NCBI GenBank assembly: GCA_903821875.1
Contig: CAIJMU010000131.1
Location: 1 to 64,000, forward strand
Reading direction: 5' to 3'
Length of the DNA: 64,000 nt
Source of the DNA: an uncultured Spirochaetota bacterium
Lineage (GTDB): Bacteria > Spirochaetota > Spirochaetia > Treponematales > Rectinemataceae
Shown: positions 57,144 to 64,000 of the stretch, piece by piece
Position numbering within the stretch: the first letter of the stretch is position 1
Layout of the letters: each line of letters starts with the position of its first letter
Program-made: the position numbers and the translations under genes
Notes under the pieces: model-generated
Seen by the model: the letters and a program-made list of their open reading frames with translations, nothing else
Databases searched by the model: none
What the model was told of the DNA's origin: nothing

Positions 57144-58082
57144 ATGAAGTTCAACCTGCGCAATACACTGAAGAATTATGGCATCGTGATCGCATTCCTG
57201 ATCATCTGCGCGCTCCTGGCTTTCATGTCGCCGGTGTTCTTCACGCTCAACAACATGATCCTTGTCATCCGGCAGACATCCATCTACGGAATCATGGCTG
57301 TCGGCATGACCTTCGTGATACTCACGGGGGGCATCGACCTGTCCGTCGGTTCCATCCTTGCGCTCTCGGGCGCGATCTGTGCGGGAATGCTCAAGAGCGG
57401 CATGCCCCTCCCCCTGGTACTGGCCCTGACCATGGCCGTCGGCCTCGGCTGCGGACTCTTCAACGGGCTGGTCATCACAGTAGGGAGAATCACCCCCTTC
57501 GTGGTCTCGCTCGGCATGATGAGCATCGCCCGCGGCATCACGCTCATCTACACCAAGGGCTATCCCATATCCGGGTTTCAGCCGGAGTTCCGTTTCATCG
57601 GGGGCGGCTATGTGTTCGGGGTTCCAGTCCCGATCATAATATTCCTCGGGATAGTGCTGATCGCCTTTGTCGTCCTGACCCAGACCCGGCTGGGCCGCTA
57701 TACCTACGCCATCGGCGGCAACGAAGAGACGGTGAAGCTCTCAGGCATCAACGCCGGCTTCTTCAAATCACTCGCCTACGTCATCGCCGGGCTTACGGCT
57801 TCCATCAGCGCCCTGATCTCCACGTCCCGGCTCAATTCAGGCGGACCCCAGGCGGGCATCGGCTACGAGCTCGACGTCATCGCTGCAGTCGTCATAGGCG
57901 GTACGAGCCTGAATGGCGGACGCGGCAGCATCTGGGGAACCTTCGTCGGCGCGCTGATGATAGGTGTCATAAACAACGGGATGAACCTGCTCGGTATCTC
58001 GTCCTACTTCCAGCTCGTGGTCAAGGGATTCATCATAATTGGAGCGGTCCTCCTGGACCGGCTGCGCGAACAGGCGGACTAG
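57144..58082 (+). CDS. sugar ABC transporter permease (RbsC type)
   Basis: A 312-residue permease with about eight spans. Typical RbsC sequence is seen in VGMTFVILTGGIDLSVGSIL, ITPFVVSLGMMSIARGITL and YAIGGNEETVKLSGINAGFF, then GIGYELDVIAAVVIGGTSLN and GGRGSIWGTFVGALMIGVI. CAGGAG lies before the ATG. It completes the importer. Confidence 0.93.
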   Translation: MKFNLRNTLKNYGIVIAFLIICALLAFMSPVFFTLNNMILVIRQTSIYGIMAVGMTFVILTGGIDLSVGSILALSGAICAGMLKSGMPLPLVLALTMAVGLGCGLFNGLVITVGRITPFVVSLGMMSIARGITLIYTKGYPISGFQPEFRFIGGGYVFGVPVPIIIFLGIVLIAFVVLTQTRLGRYTYAIGGNEETVKLSGINAGFFKSLAYVIAGLTASISALISTSRLNSGGPQAGIGYELDVIAAVVIGGTSLNGGRGSIWGTFVGALMIGVINNGMNLLGISSYFQLVVKGFIIIGAVLLDRLREQAD

Positions 58083-58134
58083 GGCATGAGGGCCCGGCGC
58101 CTTGCCAGGCCCCATCTTTCAAGGAGACATGGAC

Positions 58135-59097
58135 ATGAAAACCGAGGGCCTCTGCTATCTGGGAGAACGAAGGGTGGAGTTGCGGGAGCTGGAAATCCCC
58201 GAACCCGCCTCGGACGAAGTCGCCGTCGAGATGGAGCTGTGCGGAATTTGCGGCTGGGACGTCCTGTCCTATGCCGGGCGCTTCGGCAAGTTCCATCCTT
58301 ATCCCTACTTTGCCGGACACGAGGGCATCGGGAAAGTGACAAAGGTGGGCGAGCGCGTGACCTCGGTCAAAGTGGGCCAGCGGGTCGCCTGCCACGAAGT
58401 GCCTATCGACACTCCGGGAGGGCCCCTCCTGACCCGCCACGCCATCAGGACAGACCTGAAGGTCTCGGTGATTCCGGATACCGACATCCCCTTGAAATAC
58501 TGGGTTGTAGAGCCTGTTGTCTGCATCGTCAACGGCCTTGTCTATTCGGGCATCCAGCCGGGCGACTCGGTCGCCCTTGTCGGCGCCGGCTATATGGGAC
58601 TCATTTTCATGCAGGGCCTTGCACACATGCTCGCCGGCGAAGTCGTCGTCTTTGACGTGAACGAAAAAAGACTCGCCTTGGCCACGGAGATGGGCGCAAA
58701 CGAAACCGTCCAGGTCGAAGCCGGAAAACCCCTCGGAAGCCACGCGAAGCACTTTGATGTCATCATAGAAACAGCGGGGACTCCTGACTCGCTTCGCATG
58801 GCCCTGGCCCTGGCAAAACCGGGCGCGATCATCCAGAACTTCGCCTGGAACCATAATGAACTCCAGTTCGATCTGGATGAGTGGCACGTCAATGCCTGGC
58901 GCATCCTCAACATCCACCCCGGCTCGAACCCGCATTTTGGCGACCTTTTCCCGAGGACAATAAAACTGATGGCGAAGGGGGTCTTCTCGAACGAAAAGCT
59001 GGTTACTCATACAGCAGCCTTCGACAAGCCCACGGACATCTTCGATATCGCCCTCGACCGGAAGGATGGCTATATGAAGGGCGTGCTCTTGTTTTGA
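58135..59097 (+). CDS. medium-chain dehydrogenase/reductase, sugar-associated
   Basis: A 320-residue zinc-type dehydrogenase from ATG 58135 (AAGGAG at good spacing; ATG 58129 is too close). The catalytic zinc ligands are in LCGICGWDVLSYAG and YFAGHEGIGKV and E in VVEPVVCIVNGL. The four-cysteine structural zinc loop is absent: that region reads VPIDTPGGPLLTRHA. The NAD(P) fold VALVGAGYMGLIFMQGLAHM follows. It likely oxidises the imported sugar or polyol. Confidence 0.88.
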   Translation: MKTEGLCYLGERRVELRELEIPEPASDEVAVEMELCGICGWDVLSYAGRFGKFHPYPYFAGHEGIGKVTKVGERVTSVKVGQRVACHEVPIDTPGGPLLTRHAIRTDLKVSVIPDTDIPLKYWVVEPVVCIVNGLVYSGIQPGDSVALVGAGYMGLIFMQGLAHMLAGEVVVFDVNEKRLALATEMGANETVQVEAGKPLGSHAKHFDVIIETAGTPDSLRMALALAKPGAIIQNFAWNHNELQFDLDEWHVNAWRILNIHPGSNPHFGDLFPRTIKLMAKGVFSNEKLVTHTAAFDKPTDIFDIALDRKDGYMKGVLLF

Positions 59098-59161
59098 GCC
59101 AGGCGGCGCAGCAGGTCATGCGTAACTATGGCATTTTTCAAATTCCCCATTGTGGAGGCCC

Positions 59162-60292
59162 ATGATGGCAAAGCTTGAGAAAGCTCTTGAGCTGCAACTC
59201 GAGCGACTTTCGAAGGCGCTGATCGACCAGGAGAAAGCCCGCGTCATCGTCCCTCCCGAACGTCCCCTGCCCGGCTACTGGTTCGGTGGAGGGAACATGG
59301 CGGAGGCTCCTGACGGCAGCCTCTGGCTTTCGGGCCGCTACCGTAACGCAGGCGATTCCCGCACCGGCCTCGACCTCGGAGACCGAGGGCGGGAACTGGC
59401 CCTATTCCGCTCGGATGACCGCGGTGCAAGCTGGCGCAAGGTCCTTGGCCTCGACAAGAAACAGCTCTCGCCCAGTGGGCTCGAAGTCCTCTCAATTGAA
59501 GGTTCCGCCCTCCGCATCACCGCAGAGGGGACGGAACTCTACGTCTCCTCGGAAAAGCGCAGGCCCTATCCACAGGAAGTGGATTCCTACCTGAAACCCG
59601 GCACCGGTGTCTGGAGCACCGAACTCCTTTCAGCCTCCAATCCCGAGGCTCTCGCCGGGGCAGCGGTGACAACTGTGCTGCGGAGCGACGATCCGGCACG
59701 GCTCCACATCAAGGACCCCTTCCTGTACGCAAGCTGCAGTGGCGAGCGCTTCCTTTTCTTCTGCCACCACCCCTACCTCTGGTCGAGTTCCAGCACAGGT
59801 TATGCGCGCCTTGAGGGCAGCCTTCCCGGAGCCCCGGACTATTCCTTCCTCGAACATGGAACGACCTGGGACGTAGCGATCAGCAGGACTACCTCCATCC
59901 TCGATGTACCTCGGATGGGCGCCTTCGCCGATGCCCCGGCCTGCAGCCTCGTCTTCTACGACGGGGGCGAGTGCCTTCGCAGCCACGAGGAGCACGTGGC
60001 GGCCAAGAGGCGGCCCCGCGGCCACTCCTGCGAGGAATTGGGTGGAGTTGGGTATTTCTCTGGTGCGACAGAGGGCATGGCGCAAGGTGCAGCCTTCGGA
60101 AAAGTGGAACGGCTCTCCCCCCTCTTCCCTGCCTTTGTCAGTCCCTGGGGCACGGGTTCGAGCCGCTACGTCACTGTCCTGGTCTGCGAGGACGGCCTCT
60201 ACGCTTCATGGCAGCAATCCCAGGCTGACCGTTCCCAGGCCCTGGTGCTGAACTATCTTCCGATGGAGGAGCTGGGGAGGATGCTTGAGTAG
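59162..60292 (+). CDS. Asp-box (sialidase-like) protein of the sugar operon
   Basis: A 376-residue protein from ATG 59162 (GGAGG upstream). The N-terminal Glu/Leu-rich helix precedes a beta-propeller-like body with an Asp box, SDDRGASWRKVLG, and a related ELYVSSEKRRPYPQ area. It has no signal peptide, so an intracellular enzyme such as a sialidase/glycosidase relative is possible. No catalytic Arg triad was established. It closes the sugar operon. Confidence 0.65.
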   Translation: MMAKLEKALELQLERLSKALIDQEKARVIVPPERPLPGYWFGGGNMAEAPDGSLWLSGRYRNAGDSRTGLDLGDRGRELALFRSDDRGASWRKVLGLDKKQLSPSGLEVLSIEGSALRITAEGTELYVSSEKRRPYPQEVDSYLKPGTGVWSTELLSASNPEALAGAAVTTVLRSDDPARLHIKDPFLYASCSGERFLFFCHHPYLWSSSSTGYARLEGSLPGAPDYSFLEHGTTWDVAISRTTSILDVPRMGAFADAPACSLVFYDGGECLRSHEEHVAAKRRPRGHSCEELGGVGYFSGATEGMAQGAAFGKVERLSPLFPAFVSPWGTGSSRYVTVLVCEDGLYASWQQSQADRSQALVLNYLPMEELGRMLE

Positions 60293-60313
60293 GATCCTGT
60301 CATGGCGTAATGA

Positions 60314-60724
60314 TCAAGGCATGGAGGTGGCCGCGAAATCGATCCGGGCTACATCTGTCCGGGCAAAATCGCCGCCTTTGAACAACAAGCCCTCGTGGGC
60401 GACCGCAGCCAGGGCATAGGCGGCACAATCCCCGAAATTGAGTCCTGCTGGATGCTGCCCCTTCCCGTAACGCCTCCATGCGTCGAGGGCAACTTCAGCC
60501 TGGCTTGCATCGAAGGCAACAACCTCGATGGATGCCTCTGCCATCAACATGGCCAAGTCCCTGGCTCCGGCCTCCCCCTTTCGGGCTTCGACGACGATCG
60601 CGCTTTCGAGCCGGGTAACTGAGCTCATGAGCTTGCGTTCCGGTAGGGCGAGGGCGTCAATCATGGACGCCGCCTCAGCTTCGCCGAAGAGGATAGACAC
60701 GACCGCCGAGCTGTCAATCACCAT
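60314..60724 (-). CDS. vapC: VapC toxin, PIN domain
   Basis: A 136-residue PIN ribonuclease. Conserved acidic residues are in VIDSSAVVSIL (Asp4), LESAIVV (Glu), NFGDCAAYALA and FKGGDFARTDV. The ATG at 60724 overlaps the antitoxin gene by 11 bases, the usual coupling of antitoxin to toxin. Cleaves RNA, commonly tRNA, when freed from VapB. Confidence 0.93.
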   Translation of the reverse strand: MVIDSSAVVSILFGEAEAASMIDALALPERKLMSSVTRLESAIVVEARKGEAGARDLAMLMAEASIEVVAFDASQAEVALDAWRRYGKGQHPAGLNFGDCAAYALAAVAHEGLLFKGGDFARTDVARIDFAATSMP

Positions 60725-60971
60725 GTCCAAATACTCCAATTCCATCATAGCCAAGGATTTCGTCTGCGCTACGGGTATCATGGTCAGGGAGCGAGGCACA
60801 GTGCGACGCCAGTGCCGATAGACGCTCATGGAGTCGGACTTGGGCTTCGTCCTGGTCCTTTCGCTGGGTATCTAGAGCGTCTTCAATCACTTGGGTCATT
60901 GTCCGGCCTGTCCTGTGAGCTAGTTCACGCGCCTTTCTTTCTACGCTTGGACTTCTGATGCTGAGAGCCAT
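60714..60971 (-). CDS. vapB: VapB antitoxin
   Basis: An 85-residue antitoxin from ATG 60971 (GGAGGCATC upstream). The N-terminal ribbon-helix-helix-like part (LSIRSPSVERKARELAHRTG, then RTMTQVIEDALD) is the PSK/VapB-type (Rv0623-like) DNA-binding domain; the C-terminus wraps VapC. It autorepresses the operon through the operator just upstream. Confidence 0.9.
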   Translation of the reverse strand: MALSIRSPSVERKARELAHRTGRTMTQVIEDALDTQRKDQDEAQVRLHERLSALASHCASLPDHDTRSADEILGYDGIGVFGHGD

Positions 60972-60980
60972 GATGCCTCC

Positions 60981-61019
60981 GTATATGCGTAATATAACAC
61001 GCATATACGAAAGACTCAA
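60981..61019 (-). promoter_or_regulatory. vapBC promoter and operator
   Basis: On the minus strand TTGAGT (61019-61014), 17 bases, TATATT (60996-60991). The perfect repeat GTATATGCGT-N8-ACGCATATAC (60981-61008) has the -10 box exactly in its centre, so VapBC binding would block transcription. Confidence 0.75.
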
Positions 61020-61066
61020 GGCATGGGAATGGATACTTTTCCAATAGGGTTCCTGACCGAAGACAG

Positions 61067-61236
61067 GGCAATTCGGGGGCGGTGCCAAACGAGGTGCTAT
61101 CCTTTTCCACGAAATTTTGGACTATCGGTCTGGGGTCCTCGGAAGAGTAATGGTTGGTGAAGAACCCGTTCTCAACAGCCACTCCGCCGATCTCGATGAG
61201 GTCCACCCCACTGATAACTCTCGCCACCTGCGGACC
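61067..61236 (-). pseudogene. decayed fragment of a branched-chain amino acid binding protein gene
   Basis: The minus strand encodes DLIEIGGVAVENGFFTNHYS then SEDPRPIVQNFVEKDSTSFGTAPE, closely matching residues of the intact binding protein at 12858-14000 (DLVKIGGAAVENGFFTNHYS, AEDTRPIVQDFVKKYTAKYG). Only the middle of the gene survives, with no start or C-terminus. It is diverged but clearly homologous at the DNA level. It is either a remnant of a second liv locus or a partial duplication, in an accessory-type region next to vapBC. Confidence 0.8.
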
Positions 61237-61554
61237 ATTACAAACGTTGGGCAGGGAATTACTGCTCAGCAGCTTTGCCACTTGACGATTCAGGCATATC
61301 GTCTTACATTTCAACTACCGCCGAGTTGCCCCTATTGCAGGGCGGTATACAAGTACTCGCTAAAAAGGAAATGCCGGTTCCCGGTGTTCCCAATTTGGAT
61401 TATTTGCATACCATCTCTGCTTTATGACCAACTAGGCCTGCGGCCCGATTTGCACCTTGCTTGCGGGGCCGTCCCGGCATGCCCGGGGAACTGTCGTCCT
61501 TGGAGGCGACGGACCTGTGTCGCCCTTTTGGGGCGGCTGCTAAAGGGGGCCTTC
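61237..61554 (+). other. intergenic leader with promoter and possible structured RNA
   Basis: No gene was found here. A good promoter, TTGACG (61282-61287), 17 bases, TACATT (61305-61310), points to the MoxR cluster and would give an mRNA leader of about 240 bases. The last 120 bases are GC-rich with several possible stem-loops, such as CGCCC-TTTT-GGGGCG near 61521-61535, and end in a GGGGG ribosome site. A cis-acting RNA is possible; no known riboswitch motif was recognised with confidence. Confidence 0.4.
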
Positions 61555-62133
61555 ATGGCCACTATTATTTCCCTGTCCCAGCCTATTGAATCCGGTTCGA
61601 CTGTCCGCTATCCGGACAATGCTGCCTTGTCCGGCACCGACTGGACAGGAACCTGGGATCTCGGCAGGACCGGGTCCCCGCGATTCAGTTTCCTCCGTTT
61701 TCTTCCTGACGAGATCCATCCTTTGCTGTCACCGCTGCTCGAGGCGCAGGGGACGAGCTTTCCCCAGTGGCTTAGTGCGCTCGATGTGTCGATCGCACAC
61801 GATGGTATCGAGCCCTGGTGCGTGATTCTTTTCGACCGCCTCCTGCCCCTCCAGGACCACGCGGTCGAGCGAAGGAAGCATCCCCTCGATTATCGCGGCA
61901 TCACCTATCTCATGGCGCGTGAATGGATGCCCGAAGTCCTTCCTCCGCTCGGAGGTTTCATCGCAATAGTGAAGGAGGCGATGCGGCCCGAGGCTCCGGA
62001 TGAGGAGCCTTTTACGACTGTCTGGAAATCGATCAAGGACCTTTCTCCCGATCGGCGCTGGCTCTGCCTCGTCAGGGCTCCGGACAGGCTTGGCACGGTC
62101 TATCCCAGGCTTCACTGGAATGGGTTGGTGTGA
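61555..62133 (+). CDS. unknown protein upstream of MoxR ATPase
   Basis: A 192-residue protein from ATG 61555 (GGGGG upstream). It has no signal peptide or membrane span. Sequence includes WDLGRTGSPRFSFLRFLPDE and GIEPWCVILFDRLLPLQDHA, and a C-terminal RRWLCLVRAPDRLGTVYPRL. No family was recognised. Its end overlaps the next gene's start by 14 bases, so it is probably a functional partner of the MoxR-like ATPase. Confidence 0.7.
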   Translation: MATIISLSQPIESGSTVRYPDNAALSGTDWTGTWDLGRTGSPRFSFLRFLPDEIHPLLSPLLEAQGTSFPQWLSALDVSIAHDGIEPWCVILFDRLLPLQDHAVERRKHPLDYRGITYLMAREWMPEVLPPLGGFIAIVKEAMRPEAPDEEPFTTVWKSIKDLSPDRRWLCLVRAPDRLGTVYPRLHWNGLV

Positions 62134-63646
62134 GTTGAACACCACCACCGCGCCAGAGGCGCACCTCAGGTCCATCGGAGCCTATGGTTTCGACGAACGG
62201 GCACCGCAGATCCTTGCGGCCCTAGTCACGGAAGACCCAATGCTGCTCATCGGGGCATCGGGGACGGGCAAGACCTTCCTCCTCAACTCGCTGTCCGAGG
62301 CTCTCGGCCTCGAGCACCGGCACTACAATGCGAGCCTTTTGTCCTTCGATGACCTGGTGGGCTTTCCATTCCCCGACGCAGAGCGGAAATGCGTCGAGTT
62401 CCTCGAGACTCCTGCGACGGTCTGGGGTGCCGAGTCGGTCCTTGTCGACGAGATCAGCCGCTGCAAGCCAGAGCACCAGAACAGGCTCTTCAGCCTGATT
62501 CACGAGCGGAGGCTACAGGGCATCGCACTCGGCCGTCTCCGCTACCGCTGGGCTGCGATGAATCCCTGTTCTGCGGACCAGGACGCAAGCGGAGCCTATT
62601 CGGGTTCCGAGCCCCTCGATCAGGCGCTCGCCGATCGCTTCGGGCTCTTCATCCAGGTGGACGACTGGGCCGGTCTCGACGAGAAGGACCAGCTGCTTAT
62701 CGCCGATCCTTCGGGGGAAGGTACGTCTTCGCCACGGAACGAGGCCCTCAAGCGAGAGCTTGCGCGCTGGAGGGCCGACTTCGAGGAGGGGCTTCCACGC
62801 TGCCCCAGGGCCATCGTCAGTTACGCCAGCTCGGCGGCGACCTTCCTCAACGGCAACGGTCTCCGGGTTTCTCCACGAAGGGCGCGTTTCCTTTCCCGCA
62901 GCCTGTTCGCAATTACGATCATTACGGGAGGTCCCCTGGAGAAGGCCTTCCGGAACACCCTGGCGGCCAGCCTGCCCCAGCCGACCTGGGGCGCTTCGGT
63001 CGATCAAGCCCTGATCGAAGCTGCCCACAGGCTGGCCTGGGACTCCAGCTTCCTCGCCGGCGATGAACAGTGGATTCACCACTTCCACACCGAGCGTTTG
63101 CTGCTCCGCAAGCTCAAGCTCCTCCTCAAGGCCCCGAGCCCCGATGCGGCTACCCAGGCCATCGCCGAGTTCATTGGCAGCGAGGCACCCGAACGGGTGG
63201 CAGCTTTCTGCCCCCTTATCAACGCAGGAACCGAAACCGACAACGGGCAGACGGGCCGGAAGCTTGTGATGGACTACTACGGTCCCCGCGTCGGCCAGGG
63301 GGGCGGAGCCCTCTCCGGAAAGCACCTAACCCATGTCGACCGTCTTGGCGCCTATGCCGCAAGGGAAGCCGCGGTCGAGGCCGTGCGGAGCGGAGCCAGG
63401 GAATGCAAGATCATCCTCGCCTACGCTCCGAACATCCACGAGCCCCTCGAACTTGCTTACGAGATGGAAGGACGCGGCGTGACGCGTGGCAGATCTGACT
63501 TCAGTCACAGGGTGCTCCGACAGCGGTGCAGCGGTTTTATCATCGACGATTCCTGGGCAACTGGTACGCATTTCTGGGATGAGGCTGCCCCTTGGAACGC
63601 TGGACAACGCTGTCCGCCGCCCCCGCCTCCTGACCACCGAGGATGA
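62120..63646 (+). CDS. MoxR-like AAA+ ATPase
   Basis: About 508 residues from ATG 62120; a TTG at 62135 is an alternative. Walker A GASGTGKT is at 45-52 and Walker B SVLVDEISR near 107-114, followed by the MoxR-type CKPEHQNRLFSLIHERRLQG and WAAMNPCSAD. The C-terminal 200 residues are unlike ordinary MoxR and unassigned. MoxR proteins act with partner proteins to mature metal or cofactor enzymes. The closing CPPPPPPDHRG looks unusual and a frameshift near the end cannot be ruled out. Confidence 0.82.
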   Translation: MGWCELNTTTAPEAHLRSIGAYGFDERAPQILAALVTEDPMLLIGASGTGKTFLLNSLSEALGLEHRHYNASLLSFDDLVGFPFPDAERKCVEFLETPATVWGAESVLVDEISRCKPEHQNRLFSLIHERRLQGIALGRLRYRWAAMNPCSADQDASGAYSGSEPLDQALADRFGLFIQVDDWAGLDEKDQLLIADPSGEGTSSPRNEALKRELARWRADFEEGLPRCPRAIVSYASSAATFLNGNGLRVSPRRARFLSRSLFAITIITGGPLEKAFRNTLAASLPQPTWGASVDQALIEAAHRLAWDSSFLAGDEQWIHHFHTERLLLRKLKLLLKAPSPDAATQAIAEFIGSEAPERVAAFCPLINAGTETDNGQTGRKLVMDYYGPRVGQGGGALSGKHLTHVDRLGAYAAREAAVEAVRSGARECKIILAYAPNIHEPLELAYEMEGRGVTRGRSDFSHRVLRQRCSGFIIDDSWATGTHFWDEAAPWNAGQRCPPPPPPDHRG

Positions 63647-63675
63647 GCCTCCTCCCTCGCAACCCCAGGGCATTG

Positions 63676-63704
63676 TTGACAGATCGACTGGCACGTCGTA
63701 CGAT
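63676..63704 (+). promoter_or_regulatory. promoter for MoaD-like gene
   Basis: TTGACA (63676-63681), 17 bases, TACGAT (63699-63704), 43 bases before the start of the MoaD-like gene, in the gap after the MoxR gene. Confidence 0.6.
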
Positions 63705-63747
63705 TCAGCGGAACTGCAAGTTTCGGCTTTGTGTGCAGGAGCTGCCG

Positions 63748-63981
63748 ATGAGAATCAGGGTCTATGCCCCTCCCTTTGCAGACTTGTCCTGCATCGATGA
63801 AGAGGGCTTTATGGAACTCCCCGACGGAGCCACCCTCAACGATCTTTTCAAGACCCTCCACCTACCCTTGCGACACGGGATGGTGGCGTTCAGTATGGTT
63901 AACTATGAGAAATCGAAGCTGTCGCGCCTCCTGGCCGAAGGCGACACGGTAAGTTTTGTTTCCCTCCTCGCGGGAGGTTGA
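63748..63981 (+). CDS. MoaD/ThiS-like sulfur carrier
   Basis: A 77-residue ubiquitin-like protein from ATG 63748 (AGGAG upstream). It has the beta-grasp pattern RIRVYAPPFADLS, then LPDGATLNDLFKTLHLP and GDTVSFVSLLAGG with the C-terminal Gly-Gly needed for thiocarboxylation. Family members supply sulfur for molybdopterin or thiamine. A MoaD-type role in a molybdenum/tungsten enzyme operon is favoured by the MoxR ATPase upstream, but the rest of the operon lies beyond the window. Confidence 0.82.
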   Translation: MRIRVYAPPFADLSCIDEEGFMELPDGATLNDLFKTLHLPLRHGMVAFSMVNYEKSKLSRLLAEGDTVSFVSLLAGG

Positions 63982-64000
63982 CCGCTCATCCCCACATTGG

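Noticed and set aside
61425-61554. Calling the leader a molybdenum cofactor riboswitch
   Set aside because: I could not align it to the conserved bases of that motif by eye; left as an unassigned structured leader.

Overview
The window is a GC-rich, gene-dense bacterial chromosome segment. Lipoproteins, a TolC-type channel, porin-like proteins and RND efflux show a Gram-negative envelope. A TGS-domain nucleoside kinase, a DUF6765 protein and an AAA/PD-(D/E)XK protein of the DUF1703 type together suggest a high-GC spirochaete (Treponema/Spirochaetales-like). This placement is inference from family content; no rRNA gene is present. I found no tRNA, rRNA or CRISPR array.

Layout. 1-842 is a graveyard: a frameshifted, internally deleted IS91-family transposase beside the 3' end of a SNF2/phospholipase-D-like helicase. 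831-3613 (minus) holds an AAA/nuclease protein coupled to a TfoX-like protein, then a TVP38/VTT membrane protein. 3675-12670 is a TetR-controlled efflux operon (regulator, RND pump, adaptor, repeat lipoprotein, TolC) whose genes overlap by ATGA. 12858-17478 is a branched-chain amino acid ABC operon. 17496-23352 (minus) is purB-purA-guaA-purH, with purH frameshifted. 23487-24600 holds a 2[4Fe-4S] ferredoxin and a DUF4097 protein. 24773-31056 is a seven-gene operon with a MacB/Lol-like ABC system, a LolA-like carrier and a probable beta-barrel protein. 31098-33139 encodes a DUF6765 protein and a lipoprotein. 33318-37780 holds adk with a secreted hydrolase, a HAD phosphatase, and a C39 peptidase fused to a beta-rich tail. 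dnaE, an amylosucrase-family enzyme, the nucleoside kinase, an FAD oxidoreductase, DUF1801, TatD and clpB run to 50740. 50875-60292 is a divergent sugar regulon under a LacI repressor. vapBC, a decayed duplicate of the amino acid binding protein, and a MoxR ATPase/MoaD-like cluster cut by the window end complete it.

Regulation is unusually readable. Promoters overlapping inverted repeats can be seen for tetR, the Lol-like operon, clpB (predicted leaderless), lacI and vapBC. Both ABC operons carry a strong hairpin just after the binding-protein gene, which should let that protein be made in excess over the membrane parts.
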